A stretch of DNA of 64,000 nucleotides from Monodelphis domestica (GCF_027887165.1 NC_077229.1:112667520-112731519); one strand, 5' to 3'. Shown: positions 45,370 through 57,980, counted from the first letter of the stretch. Notes: a model not told the origin generated them from the sequence alone. Translations and numbers: made by a program.

Positions 45370-45910
45370 TTTTTTTTTGATAACCAGCATTTATTTTATT
45401 TTCTTCCTCTACCTCTCCCCAAGAAGAAAAACAAAACTCTTTTAACAAATATGCATAGTCAAGCAAAACAAATTCCCACACTGACTATGTCTAAAAATGA
45501 GTGTAAATTCTATAATATCTCTCCCAGGAGGTGAGTAGCATGCTTCATCTTCAGCCCTTATGGTTAGTCACAGCAGTGATAAGAGTTCTTAAGTCTTTCA
45601 GAGTTGTTTATTTTTACAATATATTGTTATATTATAAATTGTTCTCCTGGTCCTTTCACTTTACTCTCCTTTGGCTCATTTGATAACAATAAAAATATGA
45701 TACTTCACAAGTTTTACCAAAACCACCTCTTTCTTCTCTTCTTACAGAATAATATAATATTAAGTACATTTGGGGGGGGGGGGTTTAGCCATCCTCCCCA
45801 ATGATGAGCACCTCTTTAGTTTCTACTTCTTTACTAGGACAAAAAGAGTTTCTATAAATACTTTTGTATATATGGATCTTTTCTTTCTTCTTTTGATATT
45901 CCTTTTCTAA
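45370..45910 (-). mobile_element. L1 3' end
   Basis: Antisense L1 3' UTR: 'gcatagtcaagcaaaac', 'tctcctggtcctttcac', 'acaataaaaatatgatac', 'aaaaagagtttctataaatac'. Contains a G12 run at about 45772-45783. Confidence 0.6.
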
Positions 45911-46227
45911 ACAATCCCCATTTTCTGCCTAGTGACTGCTCTGGTAAGAGAGAAAAAAATGATGTAAGAGAGAAGCCTCAGGCCTTCCCCATCAAAGCCA
46001 ATGCATGGTTTATGAATCCAGACCTCTGTTCTTTGCTTTTTTCATTTGTTCTGTCCTGCTTTTTGATGAATATTAGAAATTGCTTGGACTTGATGAATTT
46101 TAAAAGGTCAGAATGGTGAGCTACCAAAGGACCAAGAACTAGAATCCATGCCACTTTTTGGGACTAGCCAGCCCAGCAGTTAGACCCTGGAGAACCTGAG
46201 GAACCTGGTCCTTCCATGATGAAAAGA

Positions 46228-46251
46228 GGTGTGTGTGTGTGTGTGTGTGTG
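46228..46251. repeat. (GT)n microsatellite
   Basis: About 12 uninterrupted GT units. Confidence 0.95.
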
Positions 46252-46465
46252 GGCTCTTCCAGGGAGCATGCTACATTTGGAAGTAAACCTATTTGGTAAA
46301 TACTATTTAGAAATTGAATTGAATCTGAGTCTCTTTTCTCCATGAATCAAGATAGGGAAAAATATGCCCCCAGTTGCTGGAGGGGAGAAATATATATGCC
46401 CCTGTACTTGTAACATCTATCACTTTACAAAAACCAACTGATTGGTTAAATCAACTGGGAAGGGA

Positions 46466-46722
46466 GAATAAACATTTATTAAGTGCCTACTATGTGCCAG
46501 GCACAATGCTAAGTGCTTTACAAATATCTTATCTAATTCTCAAAACAACTCTGAGAGGTAGGTACTATTTTTAATCCTCATTTTACAGAGGAGGAAACTG
46601 AGGCAGACAGAGGTAAAATAACTTGGTCAGGGTCACACAGCTAGTAACTGTCTGGCTTTGGTTTTGAACTCAGGTCTACTCTCAGTCCAGCATTCTGTCT
46701 AATGCACCATGTAGCTGCCTCT
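46466..46722 (-). repeat. MIR, near full length
   Basis: 'aacatttattaagtgcc', 'atgtgccaggcacaatgc', 'taatcctcattttacagagg', 'gggtcacacagctagtaac', ending 'gcaccatgtagctgcctc'. Confidence 0.8.
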
Positions 46723-46724
46723 GA

Positions 46725-48510
46725 ACTGAAGTGGTAATCACTGGGGATAGTGTGGAGGGGGAACACATCAGAATGGGGGCTCAGGCAATTTGAGAAGAAT
46801 CATTCCTTTAACTCCTCAGGGATACCTTAAAATTCTGAGGGATATATGTAGCCAGGCTTGTATTGGGACAGTGAGTCCAGAGAAATCACTATATAAAGAT
46901 GAAGAAACTGAGAGTTTAAATACCATGTTCAAGGGATTCAATTCAAATCCAAATCATCTGACACTAAATTCATTACTGTTTTCATGATTCCTTTCTGCTT
47001 CCTTCTATTAAAGGAAGGGTAGGTTTAAGGGCATATTTTGTGTGGAGAAATCCTTTAATCAATTACATTTATTTCATGTATTTAAATGTGATATATATAA
47101 ATATATATATTTTCTCTGGAGTTGGGAGTTGACACTACTTATTTTCATGTGAAAGGAAAAAAAGTGGGGTGACAATCCTTTTCCTGAGGCAAAGTAGTTT
47201 TAACAGAATTCCGAAGTTGTCTGTGCCAAAGAGGAAAGGTATAAAAAGGCTAGCCATATAGTTGGGCACTAGCTTAAAGCACCCTGAGGCTATCTCAATA
47301 GTCAAAGCCAAAGGAATACTCAGAATCCTAGAATGCAAAATGTTAGAACTGAAAGAGCCATTAGTGAACATCTCAGCTACCTTCTCATTTTACAGATGAG
47401 GAAACAGCCAGTGACTTTTTGAGAAATATAAATAAGTAGGATATTTTCCATGCTGTATTTATTTGCTTCATAATGAAATGTCAAAATTCAAAGGGAAAAA
47501 GCAAGTGTAATGGAAGGAACTGGAATAAAACCCAATTGACTGGAGGTAAAGGGTGAGATTAGATAAGCAAAATGCATGGAACAAATTTTTCAACTTTACA
47601 ACCTGTCATCAAGAGATAGGAAATTGATCTGAGCACTGGAGCTGTAAGACCTTCAAACTCAGGAAGTCACGGAAGTGGTCAGAATTTCATTTTAAGGGTC
47701 AACAACTGAGTACCGTTATTTTCTACTGCCCAAGATTTTAAAAACGGTTGATTCATAATTTCAATAAATCAGGTTTAAAAAAAAAACAATCTAAATTATC
47801 CACCAACTTTGGACAAACCCTCCCCAAATAAAGATTTATCCTTGTCTAGAATTTGTTGCGGGAAATGGGGCACTAAATGGATTAGTTATCAGTAAAACAG
47901 TGAAATGAAGGATAAAGGCAATTATCTGAGTAATTCGGTATAGTAAATATAGAATCTATTAACTTGTTATGGCATCTGGTGGTGATGTCTGGTATTACAG
48001 TCCCTTTCTATCAACCATTTTCTTTTTCACATTTTGGATTCGTTTTTACTTATGTAGAGGGACATGAATCTTTGAGTAACTACATTTTGAGACAAGACTC
48101 CTGTGGGCTGTGCGGAATGTTTGGAGCCTGTCTGTCTGAGTTTCTGGGAGATGTAGCATTTAATGTAAAAAGTAGGATCACTGATTTATTCATCAAATCA
48201 TTCCACTTAACCTAAGTGAAAAGCTCAATCAATCAATATATCTCCTTCATAGGCTTTAGACTAAGTGTAAAAAGTCTTTGAAAGAAATTGACTGAAGCAA
48301 AATGACACCAGATGGGAAGTTTGTTCCAACTGGCTGAGGGATTTTGTCACCCTTGGCTTCCAGCACACCCCTGAACAACAGCCTTGGGAAAGGAGAGGGC
48401 TTGGGTTTCTACCACCTCCTTTCCCACCCCAAGCCAGAGGAATAAATACCTTCAGAGCCTTGAAGGGTCTGTGGAATCATGGGCTTCCCATCTTCCCATG
48501 GTCTTAGCAA
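46725..48510. other. Repeat-poor interval
   Basis: Only a short antisense ancient-repeat piece at 47330-47400 ('tctcattttacagatgagg') is recognised. 47600-48300 has no repeat I can name and no coding frame, so it may be single-copy. Confidence 0.35.
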
Positions 48511-48514
48511 CATC

Positions 48515-48785
48515 CTGGATCAATCAGTCAATCAATAAACATTTATTAAAAACCAAGTACATTTTAGATAATAAGCAAATGCTGGGGACACAAAGAAAGG
48601 CAGAACATAGTCCCTGCTCTCAAGATGCTCACAGTCTAACAGGGGAACAATATGCCAACAACTAAGTACAAATAATATGTGCACAATAATAACATTTGTA
48701 TAGTACTTACCCTGTGCCAAATACTGTGCTAAGTGCTTTACAATTATTATCTTCTTTTATTCTCACAACAATCCTGAGAGCTTGA
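48515..48785 (-). repeat. L2 3' end followed by MIR
   Basis: 48515-48640: 'caatcaataaacatttatt', 'tccctgctctcaagatgctc'. 48680-48785: 'gtatagtacttaccctgtgcc' and 'ttctcacaacaatcctgag'. Confidence 0.65.
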
Positions 48786-48789
48786 CTTA

Positions 48790-49785
48790 TTTCTTGGTGA
48801 TTTATGCTTTCTGAGGTTAAGCCCAATTTTCCCTAGATTCCATATTTACTTCAGGGAAGCGGTTTCAGGCTTTTGGAGGATGTTTGTAGTAACTCTTCTG
48901 ACTTTACCACCTTAGTAAATACCCCTAACCACTTCTTATGTCTGACTAACTAAAATGATTCTCAGTTGACAATTTTAAGGGTGTGGTATAGGGACAGAAG
49001 CACATTGGTGGGGGCTTGAGCCAATGGCATTAGTGAATCACTCTTGACTCCTTAGAGATATCTCTAAAAGCCTGATGGAGAGATGTGATCTTTCTCTAGG
49101 ACCTAAACCTTACAGGCTTTACTAAAAAAAAAAAAAAATTTCCCTGCCCTTTAAAGCTTTGTTTACACCTTCCATTTTAATCAGGACCAAAGCTGGATTT
49201 CTCTTTATAAAAAATATGATCTATTCTAACTGTTTTTGGATTCATATATATCCTTAATTGTGAGGGCAGTATTTTAAGGAGAAAACACCTTGGAATTAGT
49301 ATATATAGAGGAAATAAAAAGCTCTGTCTCCAATGCCAGGTTGGGAGTGTGGGTGGAGGTGAGAAGCTCCTAGCTAGAGATTTCAAACTAAAAATGAGAG
49401 AGAATTTTATTGGCTTGATTATTTATAATTTTATAAACTTCCCAAAATGTAGGCTAAACTGGATCTGGGGGGTTTTCAACCCTCAAGTAAAAATGAGTCA
49501 AACACCTTTTTTTCTCTCTCAGCTTAGACTGGTCTAGGGTCAAGTTGCCTCATTTACTCCTGTCTTATTCTCCTTTCCATAGCCCTAAAGAAAGTTTTCT
49601 TCAGTAGTACAGTCCATGGAGGTTGACTAAGGAGTAGGCATAAGAAGATGTTTTCAGCTTCACCCCCCAGTCTATACCCCCTCCCCCTCCCAGACAGTCA
49701 AAGAAGGCTGCATTTACCTTTTCCTCTGAAGCAGAGTAACTCTTAGCTTCACCTTTCTAATGCTTCTTCAAGTTAACCCTGGGCT
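48790..49785. other. Unassigned interval
   Basis: Nothing recognised apart from a poly-A run at about 49124-49137. Confidence 0.3.
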
Positions 49786-49789
49786 AATT

Positions 49790-50060
49790 TGAATCCCTGG
49801 CCCAATTGCTGCCATATTGCTTTCCAGTTTCCTGGCAGTTTTTGCTGAGTAGTGATTGAGCTCTTCTTCCAAAAGCTTGGGATCTTTGGGTTTGTCAAAC
49901 ACTAAGTTACCACAACCATTTATTACTATGTGTTGAGTGCCTATCTATTACATTGGTCCACTCCTCTGTTTCTTAGCCAATACTAGATTGTTTTGATGGT
50001 TTTATTTGATGATGTTAAAATAGTTTGAGAACTGATAAAGCTAGGCTACCTTTCTTCATT
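49790..50060 (-). mobile_element. L1 ORF2 fragment
   Basis: Same L1 segment as 23.46-23.70 kb: 'tttccagtttcctggcag', 'gggtttgtcaaacactaag', 'agattgttttgatggttt'. Confidence 0.6.
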
Positions 50061-50769
50061 TTTTTTTTAATCCTGTCAGCTTCCTGGAATAAGATGGGAG
50101 GAGAAAGACAAAAAGAAATAGTTCCTTTTTGAGCCCCAGGAAAACTCTTTGGAGAGAAAGAGGCAGATTCCCTAGGCACAGCCAAAAGGTGGGGATTCAT
50201 CCTACATTGACCAGAAGTGAGAAAGAGAGATTCAGTAGAATTGGGTGAATAGAAGGCAGGTTCCCATAGCCACCTGGCAGTTGGAGCTGTGGGATCTAGG
50301 TGAAAAGAGAGAAGGCTAAAAAAATATATTGACCTCTGACCTGCTTCCTCAAACTCCTAGGAATAAGAGTGACCTCAAGAAGGACCATAACATTGAGCAT
50401 TAAGAGTCCCATTCCTGATTTCCCTGCCTACCTGGAAGAGCCTCCACTAGGAAAGTACTGTCAGAGATCTGGTTCAGGTCTCTGGGGATTTCAATATGAG
50501 TTTTTTATCTGCCTCTTGATGTATAAATAAAACTATTTCTATGTGCGAGCCATTGTGAACCTAAATAATTATAAGTAAGAGCTGATTTCTACCTTTGAAG
50601 GACCATGTCAGATACTTAGATGGGAGAAAATGAGTCACAGAAATTTAGAAATTCCTTTTATGTCAGAAGAAAGGCTCTGATATAACAATAAAATTCAAAT
50701 TACAATTTTAAAATGTTTTGATACATTTAGATATGGCAACATATCATTTCATTTAAAATAAACAAGCAT

Positions 50770-50890
50770 CAATTAAACATTTATGTTAAATACCTGTGTG
50801 ATCTTGGGTGAGTTTTTCAATGTCCCTGTGGCAACAGTTTCCACATTTGTAAAATGTGAGTAATGGACTAGATGATGGTCTCTGAGGTCC
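50770..50890 (+). repeat. MIR fragment
   Basis: 'ctgtgtgatcttgggtgag', 'tccacatttgtaaaatgtgag' and 'atggactagatgatgg'. Confidence 0.6.
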
Positions 50891-50899
50891 CCTCCAGCT

Positions 50900-51960
50900 C
50901 TCTACCTGTGCTAGGTACTTGGGGAGATATAAAATTAGAGAAAGCGTGGTCACTGCCCTCATAGAGGTTACTCTTTGTTAATGCGATGTCTATCTAGATG
51001 TTATAACAGAAATAAAATAAATAATAACGTATGACAAATGCATTGGAATGGTAATATCAAAGTGGATTTTTAGGGAGGAAAGGTCATTATTGATTGGAGG
51101 GATCAGGAAATTCTTCAGAATGAAGGAGGTGGCATTTAAATAGGGCTTATATGTAGGGGAGTATTCAATTAAGTTGACAATATCAAGCACAAGGAATAAC
51201 ATGGTGAAGGTACAGCATTGGGAAAATACGTGTTATATTTGGGGGACACAGAGTAGTCTAGTTTTCCTGAAGTAGTGCTTACATGGAGGATAAGAGTATG
51301 AGAAAAAATAAATTGGTAGGATGATACCAGGTTATGGAGGATCCTGAATGCCAGACAAAAGGAGTTTGAACCTCATAGATAATGGGGAGCTACTTAAGAA
51401 TTCTGAGATAAGTGGCAGGAGGAGATCTATGCTGCTTTAAGGATTTATTTTTTACTTCTTTATCTTTGTGGACACTCCCTTTATCCGTGAATACTGTAAC
51501 CCCTCTTCAAATTAGTACATGGCCTTTGTACATCTGAAGCTTGGTTATGAGTGTATTAGGACCAGCCAGAGCTTGCATTCTACTTTCATCAAGAACCCAG
51601 GGTCAGGGCAGCTAAGTGGCTCAGAGGATTGAGAGCCAAGTCCAGAGATGGGAGGTCCTGGGTTCAAATCTGACCTCAGACACTTCCTAGCTGTGTGACC
51701 CTGGGCAAGTCACTTAATTCCATTGGCTAGCCCTTATCACTCTTCTCCCTTAGGATGGAAAAAAAAGAACACAGGGTCACCTCTGTACCATGCTAAGAAT
51801 TTGGAGTGATATTTTAGTGACTTAGATCTATGCATACAGATGAGATAAGACCTACTAGGAGACTATTGCTATATTCTAAGTAGAGTAGGAAGGACCTATA
51901 CCAAGGTAGTAGCACTAGGAATACAGAAAGGGACAGATGTTAGAGCAGTTTTAGAGGACT
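50900..51960 (-). repeat. L2 LINE, split by a SINE
   Basis: 'ctgtgctaggtacttgggg', 'actgccctcatagaggtt', 'aggttatggaggatcctgaatgc' (in parts), 'gggagctacttaag', then after the SINE 'gactattgctatattctaag'. Confidence 0.65.
51591..51779 (+). mobile_element. Marsupial tRNA-derived SINE, 3'-shortened, with target duplication
   Basis: GGGCAGCTAAGTGGCTC head; the tail jumps from 'ctcttctccctta' to 'ggatgg' plus A8, losing the AATACACAG segment. Flanks AAGAACCCAGGGTCA and AAGAACACAGGGTCA form a 15-bp duplication. Confidence 0.9.
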
Positions 51961-52064
51961 TTGTAACAAATGGATATTACATATGAAAGAGAAGGAAGAA
52001 TCAAAGATAAGGGCAGGGTTTAAAATTTGGGAGACTAAGTGAATCATATAGTAGCATTACCATT

Positions 52065-52290
52065 GAGAATAAATTTTTTTTTTAAACCCTTACCTTCCAT
52101 CTTGGAATCAATACTGTGTATTGGTTCCAAGGCAGAAGAGTGGTAAGGGATAAGCAATTGGGGGCCAAGTGACTTGCCCAGGGTCACACAGCTAGGAAGT
52201 AGCTGAGGCCAGATTGTAACCTAGAACCACCTATCTCTAGGCCTGGCTCTCAATCCACTGAGCTACCCAGCTGCCCCTGAGAGTAAATTT
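52065..52290 (-). mobile_element. Marsupial tRNA-derived SINE with target duplication
   Basis: Full-length antisense copy flanked by GAGAATAAATTTTTT and GAGAGTAAATTTTTT. Confidence 0.9.
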
Positions 52291-52294
52291 TTTT

Positions 52295-53010
52295 AAATTT
52301 CCTAGGCAATCACATTTCTTTAATATAGTTTCTTAGAAGTAAATGAGGTGTGACACTTGTCCAAACATTTTGCTCCCTGATAAGTCCTTTTCCAATGCCT
52401 CATTGAAGCTCAGAGGTGATTTTACTTCTTGAAGGTGATGTTAACCAAAGCCAACCTGAGGTAGACCCAGCTAAGTTGAAAAGGCTTAAAAAATTGACTG
52501 CTGTACATCATGTCTTTTTGAGTCCCAGTCCAGTCCCAGATCAAGTAGGCTCATTGCTAGGTGAACTAAAGGAGAAAGAAAAAAAAAATTTTTTTGGCTA
52601 GAGTTTTTTGAGTTCTTGAAAACCATTATTTTCCAGAAGAGAAAATCACAGGTCTTTGGAGCATCATCAGTAATAAATGGTGTATCTTCTATTATGAGTA
52701 TTCTCAATAATCACAACAATTACTAATAATGATAATCACATTTTTATATGTTACAGCATGCTCACACCTACTTGCCTCTCCATTGTGCTAAATGGTACTC
52801 ACTTTTAATTCTTTGTACATCATAGTATTCCATGATTAATAGTCATTGATGAGGACAAGTAGGACATATTTGTGTTTGATCTGAATCTGAAGAAACTCCC
52901 TCAGGCAAGGGAGACCAGCATTATTCATATTTAAAAAGACAGGCCTTCCTTTCCTGGGGGGAATACTGGAGTCATTGACTCAGTCAATTAACAAGTATTT
53001 ATTAAATGCC
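52295..53010. other. Unassigned interval
   Basis: An antisense L2 terminus is at 52985-53015 ('caagtatttattaaatgcc'). The rest is not recognised. Confidence 0.3.
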
Positions 53011-53015
53011 TAGTC

Positions 53016-53680
53016 TGTGGTAGTACGGAAAGAGAACCTCTTCCTCTCAAGGTAAACTTTCTTCTCATCCAATCCATCTGATTAGCATGGCAGGAACTCT
53101 CCAAACAGATGTCACAGGTTAAGAGCCCTAGGAACAAGAGCTGGAAATTATGAGTCCGGGTAAGAGAGACTTTGATTGGTTCCTGAGATGTGATAGATAG
53201 CTTGGAGAGACACGAAGGGACGTGGGGAAAAGGGCTATAAAAGATGAGATGGTAGAAGAGATGGAGGGCTTTGTCATGAGTTTTCTGGGATTGATTCTTC
53301 TACTCATCGTCATTGTTGGTGACTCAGGTGGAAGATACCCTTGTGGGTGACTATTGCTCTGAAGAGACTACTGAACTTCCATGTAGAGATTAGAACCTTG
53401 TCAGGGAGTGAGCTGAAATTCTACAGATCAGACTTTAGAGTGGTAGGCTAGGAAAAAATTTTCTACTTCCTTCTTTCCTTCTCTCTTTCTTATACTATAT
53501 TTTATATTAAATTAAATTATTAAAAGCTACTATCATCCTTGTGACTTAAGAGTTAATTTTATAAATGGCAACCACAACAATTTTTTTACTAATATTACTT
53601 AATAAAACCAATTTCTAAATAGTACATGTAGCATTTTAATTATTACATATTACATTTATTTTCATTATTATAGTAGACAT
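53016..53680 (+). mobile_element. Solo LTR (type C), boundaries approximate
   Basis: Contains GACTTTGATTGGTTC and ATGTGATAG, shared with the 25.2-kb LTR, then a clear TATAAAAG box near 53236, and a GGCAACCACAAC block near 53567 like the 3' part of the 24-kb LTR. It lies inside an antisense L2 that resumes near 53680. The exact ends and target duplication are not certain. Confidence 0.5.
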
Positions 53681-53860
53681 ATGCTATGCCCAGATGATAA
53701 AGAAAGAAAAATGAGCCTATTCCTTCCCTTAAGAGGTTTATAAACTATTGTGTAGAAATAACTCATGCACATAAACTAAAAATATAAAAAATAAATATGA
53801 AATAATTTTTGAGGAGGGTATATAATTAGGAAAGACATTATATAGGAAATATACAAAACC
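53681..53860 (-). repeat. L2 3' region
   Basis: 'catatgctatgcccagatg', 'tattccttcccttaagagg' and 'gaggagggtatataa': L2 continuing after the LTR. Confidence 0.45.
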
Positions 53861-54029
53861 TGTGTGCTATGTCTGCAGGGTTGTGTAAATAAAGTCTATT
53901 TTAATTCCATCTTAAAGGGAGGCCTCCACTATCTTGGATCTCAGGTCCTACCTACATTATAAGGAAACACCCTTATTTTGAACAGATCAGTTCTTAAACT
54001 ACACCAAATTTACTTGAAAAGTAAGATAA

Positions 54030-54290
54030 TTAAGGGGTAAAGTAGGTAAAGTGCTGGTCTTTGAATCAAATAGACCCTTCTTCTTAAGATCAAACCCCGC
54101 CCCTCCCCCCTCAAGACACTAGCTCTGTGACCCTGGGCAATTTACTTAAACCCCCTTAGCCTCAGTTTCCTCATCTATAAAATGAGATGGAGAAGGAAAT
54201 GACAAAGTACTCCTGTATCTTTGCCAAGACCAACCCCCAACAAAACCCAAATGGGGTCATGAGGAATCATATGGTATTGAAAAAGACATT
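54030..54290 (+). mobile_element. RTE-type SINE (BovB-like tail)
   Basis: 'tctgtgaccctgggcaattt', 'cagtttcctcatctataaaatg', 'gagaaggaaatgacaaagtac', 'cccaaatggggtcatgagg': the plus-strand counterpart of 16990-17232. Confidence 0.7.
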
Positions 54291-54769
54291 TTCCTCCACC
54301 CCAGATTACCTGACACCTATCCAATTTAACTAACTTCCCAAATAAGGAAAGTAGGAAAGTAGCTAAACAGCCTCACTTGATAGGCTACTATGTGAAAACT
54401 CACACACACACACAGGAATGTATGTAATACCCTCTGTCTGCAAAATTGCTACCCCCCTGGCAAACTTACCTATCTGCTAATGCTATTAAATTTTGTATTT
54501 CTGAGTCTTGCCTCTTGATTTATTGACCTCCAGCCAAATAGACCAGGGTGAGAGGAATTACTTTCTAAGAGGATCCAATCGCCTTGGTACTTGGGTTTTG
54601 AGATGACAATAGGAATTCTAAGATATGGTGGTGAACAGGAACTATGTTCCAGGGGTGAGGGCCAGTCTATGCAAAGCATTGAGACAAGATATGGGATATT
54701 ATGTCACAAGACAACATCCTACTTTGGCCACAATGTAGGGAGTCTAAAGGGGAATTATGTATCATAAAC

Positions 54770-54930
54770 CTGGAAAGATATAGGCTGGAGTTAATCTATG
54801 AAGACCTTTAAATATCAGAGAGGAGACTGTTTCATTATATAGGCAATAGGAAGCCACTGCCTTCTTGAGACAAGTGATTGAAATGTTCAAACTGATGCTT
54901 TAAGACTTGCAGCTGGGAGGAAGGATGCAT
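54770..54930 (-). repeat. L2 fragment
   Basis: 'tctatgaagacctttaaatatc', 'ggcaataggaagccactg' and 'gatgctttaagacttgc'. Confidence 0.5.
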
Positions 54931-55039
54931 TGAAGAACAGAAGAGATTAAAGGCAGGGACACCCATCAGGATCATCAGTTTCCAAGCAAAGAAAAACTGA
55001 TAGCTAACTGCATGCTTCCTTGATATAGTCTTATTGTCA

Positions 55040-55340
55040 AGTGGAAGAAAAGAAAGCTTTCAGAATGTTGGGCAGACCCCCAGGGAATCTTGTGAGGTGA
55101 TACATGTAAAGAAAAAGACTGGGCCCAAATCTTCTTAGTCTAACTTTATTGTGAGTGTACAAATCACAAAGTCAGAGGTCAGTCATACACAAATTGATGT
55201 GGCACAGGATGGGCTATAATTTTGCATAGTTCAATGAAATGCCCATATCAATTAATCACAGACCAATTTGAGTATGAATCCTATCAACTAGTACCAGTTT
55301 CAACCAATTAAAAAACACCAATCAAGCACAGTAGATGGTC
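55040..55340 (-). mobile_element. Possible LTR
   Basis: On the minus strand a GATTGGTG box is followed about 150 bases later by CACAATAAAGTTAG, a plausible poly-A signal, and about 80 bases later by a CTGCCCA end. The arrangement is LTR-like, but no partner copy or target duplication was found. Confidence 0.3.
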
Positions 55341-55549
55341 ACACAGGCTCCCAACCCAGGAACTTTGCTAGGTGTTACAGAGACAAAATTGAATTCTTCC
55401 CTGGCCTCAAGAAGTTTTCATTCAGACTGTATCTTCAATCCATTGCTACAGCAAATATTCTCTATTGATGCAGGTTGGCATCTTCTCTGTAACTTTAGTC
55501 TTAGAGGAAAACTCTTATCCTTGTGTCATGTACCCCTTCGGCAGTGGAG

Positions 55550-55660
55550 TAAATTTCATGTACCACTTCTCAGAATGTTTTTTAAATGAATAAAATAAAA
55601 TGCACAAGATTACAAAGGCAACCAATTGTTTTGAAATATTTATCACAATATTAAAAAAGA
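55550..55660. repeat. Ancient interspersed repeat
   Basis: 'accacttctcagaatg', 'aaaataaaatgcacaagatt' and 'acaaaggcaaccaattg' follow a pattern common in mammalian genomes. It appears to be the other end of the repeat at 5.56-5.76 kb. Confidence 0.4.
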
Positions 55661-55969
55661 AAACAACTTTACAGAACCCAGCTTAATTCTCTCTTTGGAT
55701 ATTTCCAAGACATTGTAACTTAAATAATTTTCCAGGGTCACAAAGCCTGAATGTGTTAGAAAACAAACTTGAACCCAGGTCTTCCTGACTCCAGGATTGG
55801 TTCTTTATTCACTATACCAAGATACTTTTTATAACACATTTTACACATAAACACAGAGATAGAGACACATATAATGACAAGACAAGTTGATTCCTGAGGC
55901 AGAAGTTGGGATAATTGGGAAGAAAAGGCCTCATGAAGAAGGTGGCCCTTGAGATAAATGCATGTCTTC

Positions 55970-56800
55970 TCTAGGTAGATGATTCTCAGATCTACTTCTC
56001 CAGTTCCTAACCTCTTTTATGACCTTCAATCTTGCATTTTCAGCTTCCTATTGGACATTTCAAAGTGGGTATCTCATAGACATCCACAACTAAACATAAA
56101 CAGGACTCATTTCCCCCCCAAAACCATCCCTTCTCCCTAAAATCTCTATTACTGTTAAGAGGGTACCCAGACTCCCAACCTACGTCTCATCCTCAACTCA
56201 ACTCTCTCACAATTAACTGCCAAGTCCTGTGGATTCTATCTTCATAAATCTCTCTATGTTCTCTTTTCTCCTCTGGCAGTGCCACCACTCTAGACCATCA
56301 TCACATTTCCTCCTGCTGGTTTCCCTCCATCAAGTCTCTCCCCACTCCAACTCATCCTCCATTTAGTTGTCAAATTGATCTTTCTAAAACTAAGGTCTGA
56401 CCATATCATAGAATCCAATTACTTCCAGGACCTAAAATTAAAACCATGTTTAGTTTTCATAGTCCTTCACAACCTGGTTCCTTCCTATCTGGAATTGAGT
56501 CTTCTTACAATCTAGTTCCCCACCCCCACCCCCGCCATTCTGTGATCAATGTCACTTTACTTCTTGCTGTTTCTCAAACAGAGCATTTTCACTGCCTGTT
56601 CCCCCTGTTGTCTCCCTCCTCTATCTCCTGGTCTCTCTGACTTTCTTCAGGTTCTGGGTAAAATCCTGTTGTCTACAAGAACCATTCCTCTCCATCCAAG
56701 ATGATCTACAAGTCTCATATATCAAGATGGATATCTTGCTTTGCATTGTTGTCTGCATGCATGTGGTTTCCCTTCATTAGACTCTAAGCAGAACTGCTTT
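55970..56800 (+). repeat. L2 LINE 3' half
   Basis: 'attggacatttcaaagtgg', 'acccagactcccaacctac', 'caagtcctgtggattctatc', 'gttgtcaaattgatctttc', 'agtccttcacaacctgg', 'cattagactctaagc', in sense L2 order. No intact frame. Confidence 0.7.
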
Positions 56801-57269
56801 CCTTCCCCTCCTCTTACTCCCCCCCACCTCCCATCCCCACCCCCGCCTTTCTATGATGAATAATATGTTATTTAATAAGCCTTGAAAGGATGCAGTAAGT
56901 TGGAACTGGACGGTGAAGGGCTTTAAGCAACAAACAAGGAAGTTGGTAGCTAATCGTAAAGGGAACACTTGGAGCCCTTTCCTCCCATCCCCTCAGGTGC
57001 TCCTTAGTTCGTCTGTAAAAAGGGGATGACATATATATTTATATAGAATGCGAGTTTTGCAAAACGCCTTACGTGTCATCTCATTAACCCTATGAAGTAG
57101 ATGCTATTATCTCGAGGATTTTATAAACAGACGAGGAAACGGAGGCTGAAAGAAATCTAGTAAATTGCCCAGGGACAAACATAGTAAAGCCTCTGAAGTG
57201 AATTTGAACTCAGGTCCAGCACTAGCCATCCAGTAGCGACTCTAAAGGTAAGAGCTGGATAAACCATCA

Positions 57270-57980
57270 TTGCTGGGTCCTCGTCCGTGTGGACCACAAT
57301 AAGACATCTCTCTGGGTCAAGGACGCCTCCCTGCCACGGTCTCACGGATCCTAACAATAGCCTTGGCTTGGTGGAGGCTGGGGAGCCTGAGACCAGTCAC
57401 AACACCGAGGCCACCAGGGCCAGAGCAATCGAATGACGCACACCATACGCAGGCCAGCCGAATCGTCTCCCAGGCAACGCGACCTGTTTTTTTCCCCTGC
57501 CCCCACCGTCACCTCAGTCGTGCGTCACTTCCTGCCGTTTCCCCCCACTCTCCCTCGCTCTGCAGACCAGTCTGCTTGACCCCCTAAGGTTCCGGCTGAG
57601 AACTTCACTTTCTCTCTTACCCCGCGGGACATTGCCTAGGGCGGGTGGAGTAAGGAGACAATTCAGATTAAGGTCCATCCCGCTGGGTGGGGTGGCGGGA
57701 GGGTGTACACTAGGGGTGGAGTTTTACTTTCTGATCACGCCCCGGCGGTAGCTTTCGAATTCGAACTCCCTTTAAGAGCTGAGGGGAGAGGTGGGGGGTA
57801 GAAAAATCTTCAACGCAGCTGTTCTTGGGCATGCGCAGTACTTAGAGTTCGGGCCATCTGGATTATGCCGCTCCGGGTTTTCGCAGCGGCCCGACCGGGG
57901 GAGCTGAGAAGGCTCCGCCCTTGAGCTGGAACCCAAGACTGCTGGTGTGGGTGGGCTGAGGCTGGGAAGAAAGCGGGTAA
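57270..57980. promoter_or_regulatory. CpG island, candidate (possibly bidirectional) promoter
   Basis: About 40 CpGs in 700 bases by hand count, against near-absence for kilobases on both sides, and no repeat recognised inside. It holds an NRF1 site (57827-57839), GC boxes (CCGCCC near 57913, CGCCCCGG near 57740) and an ETS-type CACTTCCTG after TGCGTCA (57523-57537). Candidate first-exon signals exist both ways. On the minus strand, ATGTCCCGCGGG (57632-57621) runs directly into GTAAGAG. On the plus strand, GTAATT follows 57976, downstream of a 19-codon ATG frame at 57864. No conserved protein can be read, so the gene is unknown. Confidence 0.7.
57827..57839. promoter_or_regulatory. NRF1 binding site
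   Basis: GGGCATGCGCAGT closely matches the NRF1 palindrome GCGCATGCGC, typical of CpG-island promoters just upstream of transcription start. Confidence 0.6.
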
